A stretch of 64,000 bases of DNA from the NCBI GenBank assembly GCA_033675265.1, contig JAUJYZ010000637.1, positions 270,035-334,034 of the forward strand, in the 5' to 3' direction. Source of the stretch: Actinostola sp. cb2023 (taxonomy: Eukaryota > Cnidaria > Anthozoa > Actiniaria > Actinostolidae). Position numbers and translations under genes: made by a program. Below the pieces are notes generated by a model that saw only the letters and a list, made by a program, of their open reading frames with translations, had not been told where the DNA came from and did no database searches. Within the stretch, counting starts at the first letter, position 1. Each line of letters opens with the position of its first letter. Shown piece after piece: positions 34,320 through 46,220 of the stretch.

Positions 34320-34850
34320 AGGATTCCAAGGTTGGTATATCATTGGTATATCATTGGTATATCATTGGTATATCATTGGTATATTTCAAGATATACCAAC
34401 ATTGGAAAAATGGTTACATATTCCAACATTGGTATGTTATTTCTGATTTTCCAATGTTGGGATATCAAATATAGTATACCAAGCATGGAATATCATTGGT
34501 ATTTTAATGGTATATTAAATTAAATATTCCAATGTTGGACAATTAAACTAAAAAAACAAACTTGGCTTTTCTGTGGTATTTTATTCGTTTATAGTTTCCC
34601 AAGGTTGGAATATTTAATCCAATATGATTTTCCAATTTGGGATATCAAATATAGTATGCCAAGCATGGAATATCATTGGTATTTTAATGGTATATTAAAT
34701 TAAATATTACAATGTTGGACAATTAAACTAAAAAAACAAACTTGGCTTTTCTGTGGTACATTATATTCCTTTATAGTTTCCCATGGTTGGAATTTTATTT
34801 CTTCTTGATTTTCCAATGCTGGTAAATGATTACATTATGGTTTTCCATGT
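34320..34850. repeat. Left subterminal repeat array
   Basis: Five short TTGGTATATCA repeats, then two copies of a segment of about 175 bp containing CCAAGCATGGAATATCATTGG and AAACAAACTTGGCTTTTCTG. These belong to the element starting at 34304. From 34850 to 35900 I see no exon. Confidence 0.75.
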
Positions 34851-35908
34851 TTGATTCCATCTGGGCAATATAATGGTACATGATTGAATTTATGGCTGTA
34901 TAAATAAATAGGAGACAAGAAAATTCAGAAACTTATTGTAAATAGAACTTGACATTTTTATTGTACTGCTGTACTAAGTCATGTCTTACAAAAAAATGTA
35001 ATTAACTTACAAATAATGTACACATATGATAATAACCCTTACGAAATATAAGGCCTTTGGCACACAATTGTGGCAACTTAAATGCTGCATGCTTATATTG
35101 CCACAGAGTTTGACATGCAAAAGTTGTGGCAGTCTTAGGGCACTGTCAGTGCTACAATAAATTTTGTGGCCAGATAGACAACTTCATGCATGTAAAGGCA
35201 ATATGACATACAATTTTGTACTGTAGCAGTATACAAATACTTTAATATAATTATAATATACATGTATATATATATATCTTTATGCATGCATGTAACTTGT
35301 GATTATCACATCTTTCTAATCAGATTACATAATCTGTGTCTAAACTGCAGACTGACTATAATGAAATAATTAACTCACAATATAATTGATTAAACTTGAT
35401 TTTCTGAGAATTTTTGAGTCGATGCCATTGAAGAACAACAACAATAATTATTCCTTTGTCAGTCAACTTCATGGTACATGTAGGTGTACATTCCACTAAG
35501 CTTATGACTTAAATGTGTTTCTGTTTTGATCTATGTCAGCTTACCAAAGTGTTTTCATGGCCCTGCAATGTGTATAAATGTTGAGTCTTGTAAAACTAGA
35601 CCATGCATGCAATTCAACCCTGGTGAATATTTTGCAGTCATCATAAAACTCTTTGATCTCTGACTCTGTTGTACAGTAGCTAAAACTACCTGAAAATGAA
35701 TATAAGCTTAAATTGAAAAAAGTTCACAACTCTGAAACTACAAACACCAACAATTAAACTTGTTCTTAAAATGTTGAATGACTGAAGTTGTCTTTACAAT
35801 TACGAACAGTGTTCAAGTGGTGTAATATTAACTATAACTACAGTACATATTTAATCTGAAAAGTTTAAAACTTTAAGAAGTGTAAGAAGAATATCAAAAA
35901 CATGATTA

Positions 35909-36093
35909 AGAAATATAAAACAGTTTTCCGTTTTATATACTCTGATCTAAACACGCGGGATGTTGGGAGAACACGAGAGAAGCGTAGGAAACCACGACGC
36001 GAAGCGGAGTGGTTTCCAGCTTCTCAAGTGATCTCCCAACATCCCAAGTGTTTAGATCAGAGTATATAAAACGGAAAACTGTTTTATATTTCT
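35909..36093. mobile_element. Palindromic MITE
   Basis: The arms AGAAATATAAAACAGTTTTC and TATACTCTGATCTAAACAC at the left pair with 36040-36093. The centre is GC-rich (CACGACGCGAAGCGGAGTGG). A partial relative is near 37065-37090 (TTTATATACTCTCATCTAAAAC). Confidence 0.75.
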
Positions 36094-36230
36094 TTTATAA
36101 AATAACTACAATGATTTCTTTTTGAAAAAAACGTTTATTTACGCGAGATTCTACTGATCAAATTTGTAATTCTCCTGAAAAGCATCAGAAATCGCCCATC
36201 GTCCAATCAAATCTCGCGAAAGAAATCAAA

Positions 36231-36455
36231 ATGGCAAGCGACTCGACAACTTTTATCTCTGCCGTTTCGCCGTTTAATAAGAGTTTTGACAGGAAAAACG
36301 TTTTGAAGAATGCTATTTTCTGTCAGAAAATTAAAGAAGAATGCTTCTTACGGCTTCCTTTATCAGTTTGTGTATCCTGTAAATACGAAAAACGAAGAAA
36401 AGCTGAGCTAATGAAGACGAATCGCCAACTTTTTGCCGAAATATTTGACAACTAG
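36231..36455 (+). CDS. Small hypothetical ORF in the large element
   Basis: 74 codons from an ATG in good context (ATCAAAATGGCAAGC). The peptide is basic and has CVSCKYEKRRK near its end. No family recognised. It lies between two inverted-repeat segments and may be a first exon or captured fragment, or chance. No downstream exon was found. Confidence 0.25.
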   Translation: MASDSTTFISAVSPFNKSFDRKNVLKNAIFCQKIKEECFLRLPLSVCVSCKYEKRRKAELMKTNRQLFAEIFDN

Positions 36456-37159
36456 ATGAATGAGCACGAAGTCAGGTAGCCAAATATCCACAGTTTTGTC
36501 GTATTTTTAAATCTTTTCAGCGTAGTCTCGACAAGAATGTATACACGATGGACGTTTTTGAGACATTTGACAATATTTTTTCTCTTTGATATATTTTACT
36601 AGAGATATTGTCCGGCGAACAGCTTGTCAATTTGTAATTGTAGCTACAAGAATCGCTCTGTTTTGTGAGTAAGTTTATATTAAATACGGCTATCGTTGCT
36701 TGGTATTTTCAGTCGTTAACTGACTTGACAAACTATAGAACTCATAGAACGGTTAGTATGTGATTGAGAAAACTGAGCAGTTAGATTATTTAGTTCTCTT
36801 CGTTTATATTGTGATTTGTCGACAAAAGTGGACGATTCGTCGCCAGTTTTTTTTGGTGTATTTAAAACTCAATAGTTTCAAAACAGCAAAATCACATCTA
36901 GATAGAACTTGAACTTGAGAAAACAAGAAAAACTAATTATATGGCTTTCGTTGAAAATATGTTTATTAAATAAAACATGTTTAACAGCAGAAAAACAAAT
37001 ATTTGGTGTCGATCAAATCCACTGCATCGCTTCAAGGTCGTTCAAGGTCATGACGTAGCGTGTTTATATACTCTCATCTAAAACGGTGTTTTGACCAATG
37101 AGAGCGCGCGTTATATCTAAATTATTTTATAACTATAAATAGTGCATACTTACAGGCAA

Positions 37160-37600
37160 AATAGAGTTAAATACAACAATGAAAAGGAATAAAATACAAT
37201 GCTTATAGTTTTAGCTTTCAAACTAAGCTATGATAAATAACACACAACAATAAAACGCTCTACCTTTTTAGCCTTTGTCATGTCTAACGAAAGTCTTCAG
37301 TCAGCTGCCATCTTGTCACGTTTGTGCATGAACAACAGTTTTACCGTGAAAAACAGCTGTCTTCTATGAATTTCCTACAGAAAAGAAGATATTAACAATG
37401 GACAACACTTTATAGTTTACTTTAACACAAAATAGAATGTTTTTACTTACCAAAAAGATGCATAAACGTGTTTTTTGTCTTTGAGTTTGAAGAGAAACAA
37501 GCGAAATTTGCCAACTGCCTCAATTTCCCCCCGCTCTTTACCGATAGTCACGTGACCTTATGTGTGTAACTGCTGACCAAAATTAGCATGATCATAAATA
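37160..37600 (-). repeat. Segment shared with 52000-52500 (inverted)
   Basis: Reading on the minus strand it contains AGGTCACGTGACTATCGG, a 5' splice-like TTGGTAAGTAAAAAC, CTGTAGGAAAT, CAAGATGGCAGCTGACTGAA and ATGACAAAGGCTAAAAAGGT. The same order occurs on the plus strand at 52100-52390. A further shared part lies at 35520-35700 (matching 52680-52880). Confidence 0.8.
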
Positions 37601-38183
37601 CTGGATTGCTGCAGTCAAATAAACATAATATATGGTGTGTATTTTGCTGAATAGTTTAAGCAGTAAGTATGAAGCTAGGTAAAGTAATTTAATACGTTTA
37701 ATCCAAAGTGAAATAAGTTAATTTCATGTGAAAAATAATGTTTTAATTACCAATGATTTTCCAATAATAATTTCCAACCTTGTGTCTTACTCTCATCGCC
37801 AACTATTCCGGTCATCCTGACCCGTAGGTCACGCAACGGCGTGACTTTGGAAAATATACTTAGAGTATCAGTCAAATTCGCTCCTAAACACGTTCAATAA
37901 GGCTCCTCTTGTGAATTAAACACCATTCGAATTGAAAGCAACTACCAAACTGTATGTGTTATGTATATCTAGAGCTCAATATTATCGAAGAAACATTTTA
38001 GAACGGAAATACTAACTCGGTTCGACGATTTTGAGCAATAGCACAGGGAGCCCAAGCGCCCTCAGGCCCGGACTTGGATAAATCTAACTTACTTGCGACG
38101 GTATCCCTGTGCTTTAACAGCTATCCCATGGATCTTTACGGCAAATGAAAGCTGGATAACTGAGCTTTATTTGGGTACCAAAC

Positions 38184-39262
38184 CACAGGGAGCCCAAGCA
38201 TAAATTCAGTAAAAAAATAAAATTCGAAATAAAGTATTTTTTTCCGCTATACACCTTTGTTGTCTGTTAACTTAACCTGCCTGGTGATTTTTTTTCAGAA
38301 TTTTTTTTTCTCGGACCAGTAAGGAAAAATGAAAAGGGTGGACACTCCACTTCGATTATCGATTCGAAATGCCCAAACAGCTCGGGGAAATACGATTTTT
38401 TTGCTATAAATATTCAACTTATCGGCTGCAAACTCCCACAACTTATAATCAGATACCTATTCTTCTATCTCGTACCCATTGAAGAGCGAATTTCAGATTA
38501 GTTGGGAAATAAATCGCCAGCGAATTCGAAACTACTTTCAAAACTAATGCATACCGAGGCGAATCCGTGCCGTTGGCGCAGCCGGCCCTGGAACCGAGGA
38601 CAATAAAAGACGCTACGGGGAGGACGAGCATGGCCGTTGACCTGACCGTCACACGTCCGTTACCTCTCCATATTTCCCTTACAGCTTTTCCAATTATCTT
38701 CTTGGTTATCAAATATCCTTCGGGCGATATATATTTCCTTCTCTTCATCGACGTGACAGCAAATACTTGTCGTAGTTAAGAAACAACCCTCTCGATTGTC
38801 AGGTCAACAGCCACGCTCGTCCTCCCCGTAGCGTCTTTTATTGTCCTCGGTTCCAGGGCCGGCTGCGCCAACGGCACGGATTCGCCTCGGTATGCATTAG
38901 TTTTGAAAGTAGTTTCGAATTCGCTGGCGATTTATTTCCCAACTAATCTGAAATTCGCTCTTCAATGGGTACGAGATAGAAGAATAGGTATCTGATTATA
39001 TGTTGTGGGAGTTTGCAGCCGATAAGTTGAGTATTTATAGCAAAAAAATCGTATTTCCCCGAGCTGTTTGGGCATTTCGAATCGATAATCGAAGTGGAGT
39101 GTCCACCCTTTTCATTTTTCCTTACTGGTCCGAGAAAAAAAAAATTTCTGAAAAAAAATCACCAGGCAGGTTAAGTTAACAGACAACAAAGGTGTATAGC
39201 GGGAAAAAATACTTTATTTCGAATTTTATTTTTTTACTGAATTTATGCTTGGGCTCCCTGTG
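38184..39262. mobile_element. 1079-bp foldback element, 8-bp TSD
   Basis: Arms of nearly 500 bp are almost exact inverted copies, leaving a loop of some 150 bp near 38650-38800. The ends are CACAGGGAGCCCAAGC and the inverse. TACCAAAC stands on both sides (38176-38183 and 39263-39270). An 8-bp duplication fits hAT or P superfamilies, though CACAG does not fit the hAT end rule. Short frames inside (38449-38748 minus and its mirror) are by-products of the arms. Confidence 0.9.
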
Positions 39263-39829
39263 TACCAAACATGACGATTTTCGGTAAAGTTTCGACTTCA
39301 AACTTCACTATATTTTCCCCACCGGAAGCGGACATTTGGTGTTCTAATTTGTTGATAATGGAGCATTTTCAAAGTCAATAGGGAATGGTGTAATTATATA
39401 CAATCTAGACATGCTTTCGTAAATAACCTTACAGGTATGTCTACTTTATATAACCATTTCAGCAAATTGGACAGAGTTATTTGTATTTCCACAATTAGAC
39501 TTGGAACTTCGCACTTTCGCATGTTTTTATCCAAATTTACAGAGGCAGTATGGACGATATACACGTCGATCGACTTTAATAAAAGGAATGGTAGAAAATT
39601 ATATTTTCGTAATTTTTATTAGCCAGAGGAAATTATAAGGAGTAGTAGAATGCTATTCAATCTTGGTAAATTAATTTTCTTCAGAACGTACACTTTTATT
39701 TCCCTTAATTTGCTCGCTTCCCAGTCAAGCCTTGTATTTTTGTTCGCGATTGTCATTATTCGATTGGGGAAGACCGCTGTTCGTCGCGGGCTCAAGATGA
39801 CCGGAATAGTTGGCGATGATAAGTTAATA

Positions 39830-39950
39830 TACCAATGATTTCCTGATAAATATATATTTCCATGCAACCTTGGTATTTTTGTTTATGATAATTTACCAAT
39901 GATTTTCAAAAAAAAATTCCAACCTTGGAGTATTTGTGTTTATAACATAG
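39830..39950. repeat. Isolated subterminal repeat unit
   Basis: One unit of the right-end array (TACCAATGATTTCCTGATAA and TTCCAACCTTGGAGTATTTG) stands here, 2.7 kb away from the main array at 42615, suggesting that 39950-42615 was inserted or that the array was split. Confidence 0.6.
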
Positions 39951-40694
39951 CTACAATATAACGCGCGCTCTGATTGGATGGTTATCTATGAACAAGAAAT
40001 GGATATACCATAGAGATATTTCATGGAAATCACGTCAACATCCAAAAACAAAGATTTTCGCTGATGTTTTCGTACCTACTATAAGACGAAAATGGATGAC
40101 TTTGCTTTATTTAGCATTGAACACGGAGACCTAAGCTTACCGACTTTCTCAGCGGTTAAAACTCATTGTTAACGAACCCGACATAAGCGAAAATGCCGAA
40201 CTAGAAAGTGTCAAAACAACACGCTTTGCATCCCGGTTTCGCAAAAGCTTACTTGTCGGAGGACGATTTACAGCAACTTTTGATGGATAAGCAGTCAAAA
40301 AGGACAAAGAAAATGATAAACTGGCCGTGTTTCAATATTTAAAGGTAAGTAACATAATGTTTAAACGACGAAGAAGAAAACTATGTAATACTAATTATTT
40401 GAAAACAAATGATCGTACAGCAACAGATAAGCTTAATTGTATTTCGGTAGCAAAATTTTACAAATTCAAGTCCAAGTAAGCTCATGCTTTACTTGTCACA
40501 ACTTGTGTGAGAAACTGACTGAATATCATAATAACAACAAAAAATACTTTAAATAAATTTCCTGTAATAATTAAGCTTATCAATTACGTTAAAAGTACCT
40601 TTTCCATCACTTTGTTTAGCCTGGTGTATAAAAGAGACAATTTGTCCAAACTCCACTTAGTTGAAAGAATGACAAACTCGATGCCCACCTTGGC

Positions 40695-41498
40695 TATGGT
40701 GTTCCATCCCCGCCAAAAATCGAAGTTCACATCACAACATTCAACTTGACAATTCAACGTTCAACTTGACACATAAACATTGGACACATAACATAAACAT
40801 CGGACTTACCGAAGTTATGAGACTCGCTTTATATCCGTTCCCAAATGCTGTAGAATTAGAATGATAGTACTATCATCTTTGTAGTTTCGTACAACGAGAG
40901 CATTGTATTAACTATGTCGTCCGGAACATTCAAATTCACAAGCATTCTATTAATCAGATCTAATCTCAATATAACCGACCCAACCTCGGAGGGCTCTTCC
41001 AGGCCATCTATCTTCGCGACGACATCCATTTTGATATATTGCAGAAGTGGTTACTAAGCTATAAAACAAAACTCCCCATACCCTCCCCCCAGAGGTGGTT
41101 TGGTATTATTGGCGGGATTTGTACGCGGTTCTGACAACTCAACAACCAACTTCGACATGCAAAGTTTAATCTTCATTGTTGCACGGAACTGTTTATTGTT
41201 TTGGTGAAAAAGGACATTTCGATATCTAGGAACACGAGAAAGAGCAATGTTGGCCATAAAACTCGGTCTAACGTTTGATCAGTGTTCGATGTTAAAAAGT
41301 TTTACTTTGAAAGTTGATAGCTAAAAACCAATGTTGACGAGTAAAGTAGAAACATAACTTCTTAAATGCAATGTTGATCTTCGGTAAGTCCGATGTTTAT
41401 GTTATGTGTCCAATGTTTATGTGTCAAGTTGAACGTTGAATTGTCAAGTTGAATGTTGTGATGTGAACTTCGATTTTTGGCGGGGATGGAACACCATA
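40695..41498. mobile_element. 804-bp TIR element, 6-bp TSD
   Basis: Termini of about 120 bp begin TATGGTGTTCCATCCCCGCC and are nearly exact inverses. CTTGGC flanks both sides (40689-40694 and 41499-41504). No transposase. The superfamily is not assigned. Confidence 0.82.
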
Positions 41499-41504
41499 CT
41501 TGGC

Positions 41505-42436
41505 TTGACTGGCTGCATGAAGCCGCGATTTTACGCCAAAGCGAGGAAAACAGACGAGGGAATGTACAGCAAAAAGACACTACTTCAGTACAGATAACTT
41601 ATACCGAATCGTCACACCATGGCGATATCTGGGCACCGAAATGAGCAAAGCTTGGCTCATTATAACACACGTCCATCGTCAATATACAACTTCACCACTG
41701 CAGCGAAATCTTGTCACGAAGCCTCGAGCAAAGTTCTTCTACACTACATGTACAGCAGTTGCTTTGGCTCAACCGTCCTTTCAAGTAATAGCAGCAGTAC
41801 AGCAAAACAATCATTATGTCAGTCATCTTAGTGAGGGTCAGATGAAGCCTCCAATCCACTTTGATTCCCTTTTCAACAACTACACTATCCAGAACGTCCA
41901 AGTTGTAGTTTTTCGTCGAACGCTCGTAATCGATGTGCTTTTAAACTTCAAAAGTTCTTTGAAAATTCAACTCCAGAACGTGCCAAAATGAAAAACTGTG
42001 TTTTTTGTAATGTTTAGATAAATCTATTTTGTAAATTTTCAACGGAAAATGTGTAGTTTTGAGAAAATAGAGCACTTTGAGCGACATTTCAGTGCTGGTG
42101 TAAATTAAAGTCGTCTTCAGGTTTTGAACACTTTGAATGAATTGAGAAATACGTGCGCAGGTTTAGAAGAATTTGTCAGTTGATCAGAAGTATTGATAAC
42201 AATAAATCTGTTTTTGACCGGTAAAATCCTTGTCTTTTATGTTTAGTTGTGTGTATATGTAGACCACTTTTAGCGGCTTTTGCTTGTGTATTAAAAGTTG
42301 TCTTCAGATATTGAACAATTTGAAAGAATTGAGATATATTCGTGCGCCAGTGTGAAGAATTTGTCAGTTGATCAGAATTATTGATAACAATAAATCAGTT
42401 TTTGACGCGTAAAAGCCATGGCTATGTTATAAAAGC
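41505..42436. other. No gene; diverged 220-bp duplication
   Basis: A segment with GAAGAATTTGTCAGTTGATC and ATTGATAACAATAAATC is repeated at about 42165-42215 and 42355-42395. Frames at 41619-41991 have no recognised domain. Confidence 0.4.
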
Positions 42437-42614
42437 AATGGTCAATGCTTAGCTGTGCGTATATCCAGTTCTGGATGCACTTGGTCGGCTGCTAAGCACG
42501 AAGAAGCTAGAGTCGCACTCGGCTACGCCTCGTGCGACTCTTACGCTTCTCTCGTGCTTAGCAGCCTCCCGCGTGCATCCAGAACTGGATATACGCACGC
42601 TAAGCATTGACCAT
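42437..42614. mobile_element. Palindromic MITE
   Basis: The left arm ATGGTCAATGCTTAGC and GTGCGTATATCCAGTTCTGG pairs with the right arm ending at 42614; the centre is GC-rich. Its design is like the MITE at 35909-36093, but the sequence differs. Confidence 0.75.
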
Positions 42615-43275
42615 TCCTTTACTATAATATACCAATGATTTCCCGATAAATTTCCGACCTTGGTATTTTTGTTTATAACATAAGCTTACCAATGATTTTC
42701 CAAAAAATGTCCAACCTTGGAGTATTTGTGTCTATAATATACCAATGATTTCCCGATAAATTTCCGACCTTGGTATTTTTGTTTATAACATACCAATGAT
42801 TTTCCAAAAAATTTCCAACCTTGGAGTATTTGTGTCTATAATATACCAATGATTTTCCGATAAATTTCCGACCTTGGTATTTTTGTTTATAACATACCAA
42901 TGATTTTCCAAAAAAAATTTCCAACCTTGGAGTATTTGTGTCTATAATATACCAATGATTTCCCGATAAATGTCCGACCTTGGTATTTTTGTTTATGATA
43001 TGCCAATGATTTTCCAAAAAAATTCCAACCTTGGAATATTTGTGTCTATAATATACCAATGATTTCCCGATAAATTTCCGACCTTGGTATTTTTATTTAT
43101 AACATACCAATGATTTACCAATAAATTTCCAACCTTGGCATATTTGTTTATGACATGCCAATGATATACCAATGATATACCAATAAAGGTACAATATACC
43201 AATGATATACCAATATTGGTATGTCTAAATGATGATATACCAATGATTTACCACCTTGGAATCTTTGGATTTTTT
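42615..43275. repeat. Right subterminal repeat array
   Basis: About five units of roughly 110 bp with TACCAATGATTTCCCGATAA and CCAACCTTGGAGTATTTGTG, then short TACCAATGATA repeats up to the element end. Minus-strand frames here are by-products. Confidence 0.85.
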
Positions 43276-43567
43276 CCTGTGATTAATTGATGGGAATATA
43301 GACTCAGGATTATTTACTACTCAAACTATATGGCCACATCAAAAATAATAGACTACAAACACAGAAACCTTGTGAGATATATAGTGCCATTGAACCTTGG
43401 GAAATGGTACTTTAAAAATCCAACTGTTATTATATTATTATTTTTTATAAATAGTACTATACTATATATGAACATTTTTCTTGTTTAATTTCTATTTTTA
43501 GTAGTGCATGATGGCATTCAACCCATAAAAGAATAATTTGACAATTCCTAACACAACTGGTTAAAGT

Positions 43568-43636
43568 TAGCCTGCGAAAGCAGCCGTTTGGCGAGTGCAT
43601 AAGAGCTACAATGTAGGCGGCTGCTTTCGCAGGCTA
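43568..43636. mobile_element. 69-bp MITE, 9-bp TSD
   Basis: TAGCCTGCGAAAGCAGCCG and its inverse. The flanks GGTTAAAGT (43559-43567) and GTTTAAAGT (43637-43645) differ at one base. It resembles the element at 53012-53172. Confidence 0.8.
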
Positions 43637-43989
43637 GTTTAAAGTCAAAATGGAACAAAAGAAGAAAATGAAATGGCATATATGGTTCATAAAAGTGTCT
43701 ATTACACTAAAATCTATTTCACAGGTTTAGAAGTGCTGGTTAATCATGCACTACTATTTAACCTTGAAAATTGTTTGAGCAATTATTTACTGCAATTAAT
43801 AATAATAATAATAATACTAATAACAATAATACTAATAATTATAATAATAATAACAGTATATTGATAGCATTTCCAACAAAGTGGCTCTTTGTCTATCCAA
43901 AATTATAAATATAAATATATGAAGTAACAACATGGCATTGGACCTGGCTCTACAAAATCTGATAAGTTAAACATTGTTGTAATTTGGAA

Positions 43990-44760
43990 CACATTGATAT
44001 ACATGGAAACTAGCAAGTACACTAGTATGGGCTGCATCAGTGTATAATGATAAATTCAATGGTTAAAAGAAATCTATAACACCATGAAAAAGAGTACTTA
44101 TCTTACATGGAAACTAGCAAGTACACTGGCTAGTATGGGCTGCGTCGGTGTATAATGATTAACTTACATGGAAACTAGCAAGTAACTAGTATGGGCTGCG
44201 TCTGTGTCTTCTATTAGTACTTAAATTCAATGGTTAAAGGAAGTCTATAACACCGTGAAATGGAATCTAGCAAGTACACTAGTATGGGCTGCGTCTGTGT
44301 CTTCTATTATAAGTAAAATTCAATGGTTAAAGGAAGTCTATAACACCGTGAAATGGAATCTAGCAAGTACACTAGTATGGGCTGCGTCTGTGTCTTCTAT
44401 TATAAGTAAAATTCAATGGTTAAAGGAAGTCTATAACACCGTGAAATGGAATCTAGCAAGTACACTAGTATGGGCTGCGTCTGTGTCTTCTATTATAAGT
44501 AAAATTCAATGGTTAAAGGAAGTCTATAACACCGTGAAATGGAATCTAGCAAGTACACTAGTATGGGGCTGCGTCTGTGTCTTCCATTATAAGTAAAATT
44601 CAATGATTAAAGGAAATCTATAACACTGTGAAAAAGAGTACTTAACTTGCGTGGAATCTAGCAAGTACACTAGTATGGGCTGTGTCTGTGTATTCCATTA
44701 TAAGTAAAATTCAATGGTTAAAGGAATTATATAACACTGTGAAAAAGAGTACTTTACTTT
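43990..44760. repeat. 93-bp minisatellite
   Basis: Some eight units with GTGAAATGGAATCTAGCAAG and GGGCTGCGTCTGTGTCTTC. The four central units are almost identical, the outer ones diverged. The plus frame 44255-44596 is a by-product of the 93-bp period. Confidence 0.92.
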
Positions 44761-44999
44761 ACTCATGTAAGTACAATACATGGCCTGTCTTACAAAGAAC
44801 TGACAAGCAAAACAGAAAAGCCTTCTACAACTTTGTTTATATTCATAAATCAAGTTCCAGCTGATCAACAAGGGTTGATAAATACTGGAACAATACTGAA
44901 ACTGTTACTATGTAAAAGGTAACATAATATAAAAAATAATAAATATTAATGATACAGTCAATCCAAAAAAAGTTGTCCAGAATATATACACATACAGTA

Positions 45000-45247
45000 A
45001 TTCTCAAAAAGGTTGTCCAGATGAAATGACTACAATACTACAATAAAGTCACGTGATTCATTATGTTTACAATTTCTGCGCGCGGAACTGCGAGTTGATA
45101 CCAGCGCGCATTACATTCAGTTCTCACAATGCTGTGTATTTTTGCATCTCAAATTGAAATTCCACGCGAGGAAATCGAATGCATAATGAATCACGTGACT
45201 TTATTGTAGTATTGTAGTCTTTTCATCTGGACAACCGTTTTGAGAAT
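45000..45247. mobile_element. 248-bp MITE
   Basis: ATTCTCAAAAAGGTTGTCC and the inverse GGACAACCGTTTTGAGAAT; pairing runs about 70 bp and includes TCACGTGA in each arm (45049 and 45191). A second partial end (AAAAAAAGTTGTCCAG) is at about 44965-44980. No clear target duplication. Confidence 0.8.
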
Positions 45248-45275
45248 GATACATAACTATCACGTGACCGTACAT

Positions 45276-46220
45276 GTGATTTCAATAAACATGGGCATTA
45301 CTAACTCCACCAATACAGTTACATTGTATCAGACACTCACTGTTTTGTTTTCTTTTGTTTCTTTGCATCTAATAAACACTGACAACTAATTAGTAGTGCC
45401 CAGGTTTAGAGTGATTTCAATAAACATGGGCATTACTAACTCCACCAATACAGTTACATTGTATCAGACACTCACTGTTTTGTTTTCTTTTGTTTCTTTG
45501 CATCTAATAAACACTGACAACTAATTAGTAGTGCCCAGGTTTAGAGTGATTTCAATAAACATGGGCATTACTAACTCCACCAATACAGTTACATTGTATC
45601 AGACAAAAACTGTTTTGTTTTCTTTTGTTCCTTTGCATCTAATAAACACTGACAACTAATTAGTAGTGCCCAGGTTTAGAGTGATTTCAATAAACATGGG
45701 CATTACTAACTCCACCAATACAGTTACATTGTATCAGACACTCACTGTTTTGTTTTCTTTTGTTTCTTTGCATCTAATAAACACTGACAACTAATTAGTA
45801 GTGCCCAGGTTTAGAGTGATTTCAATAAACATGGGCATTACTAACTCCACCAATACAGTTACATTGTATCAGACACTCACTGTTTTGTTTTCTTTTGTTT
45901 CTTTGCATCTAATAAACACTGACAACTAATTAGTAGTGCCCAGGTTTAGAGTGATTTCAATAAACATGGGCATTACTAACTCCACCAATACAGTTACATT
46001 GTATCAGACACTCACTGTTTTGTTTTCTTTTGTTTCTTTGCATCTAATAAACACTGACAACTAATTAGTAGTGCCCAGGTTTAGAGTGATTTCAATAAAC
46101 ATGGGCATTACTAACTCCACCAATACAGTTACATTGTATCAGACACTCACTCTTTTGTTTTCTTTTGTTCCTTTGCATCTAATAAACACTGACAACTAAT
46201 TAGTAGTTCCCAGGTTTATT
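45276..46220. repeat. 135-bp minisatellite
   Basis: Seven units, each starting GTGATTTCAATAAACATGGG at 45276, 45411, 45546 and so on every 135 bp. They are nearly identical, so this is a young or homogenised array. Confidence 0.95.

Larger units (their letters stand above)
34304..43281. mobile_element. 9-kb inverted-repeat element, 3-bp TSD
   Basis: The left end is CACAGGAAAAAATCCAAGGA and the right end is its inverse with one mismatch; pairing continues for about 45 bp. ATT flanks both ends (34301-34303 and 43282-43284). Arrays of TTGGTATATCA-type and TTCCAACCTTGG-type subterminal repeats stand inside each end. A CA...TG end, 3-bp duplication and subterminal arrays fit the EnSpm/CACTA group best, but no transposase is visible, so this is an inference. 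At least four further inverted-repeat elements have inserted into it. Confidence 0.78.

Noticed and set aside
38449..38779. Overlapping 99- and 70-codon ORFs in the foldback element
   Set aside because: They lie in the palindrome arm and loop, have no recognised domain and are mirrored by the opposite arm.
44255..44596. 113-codon ORF with KEVYNTVKWNLAST repeats
   Set aside because: Explained by the 93-bp minisatellite.
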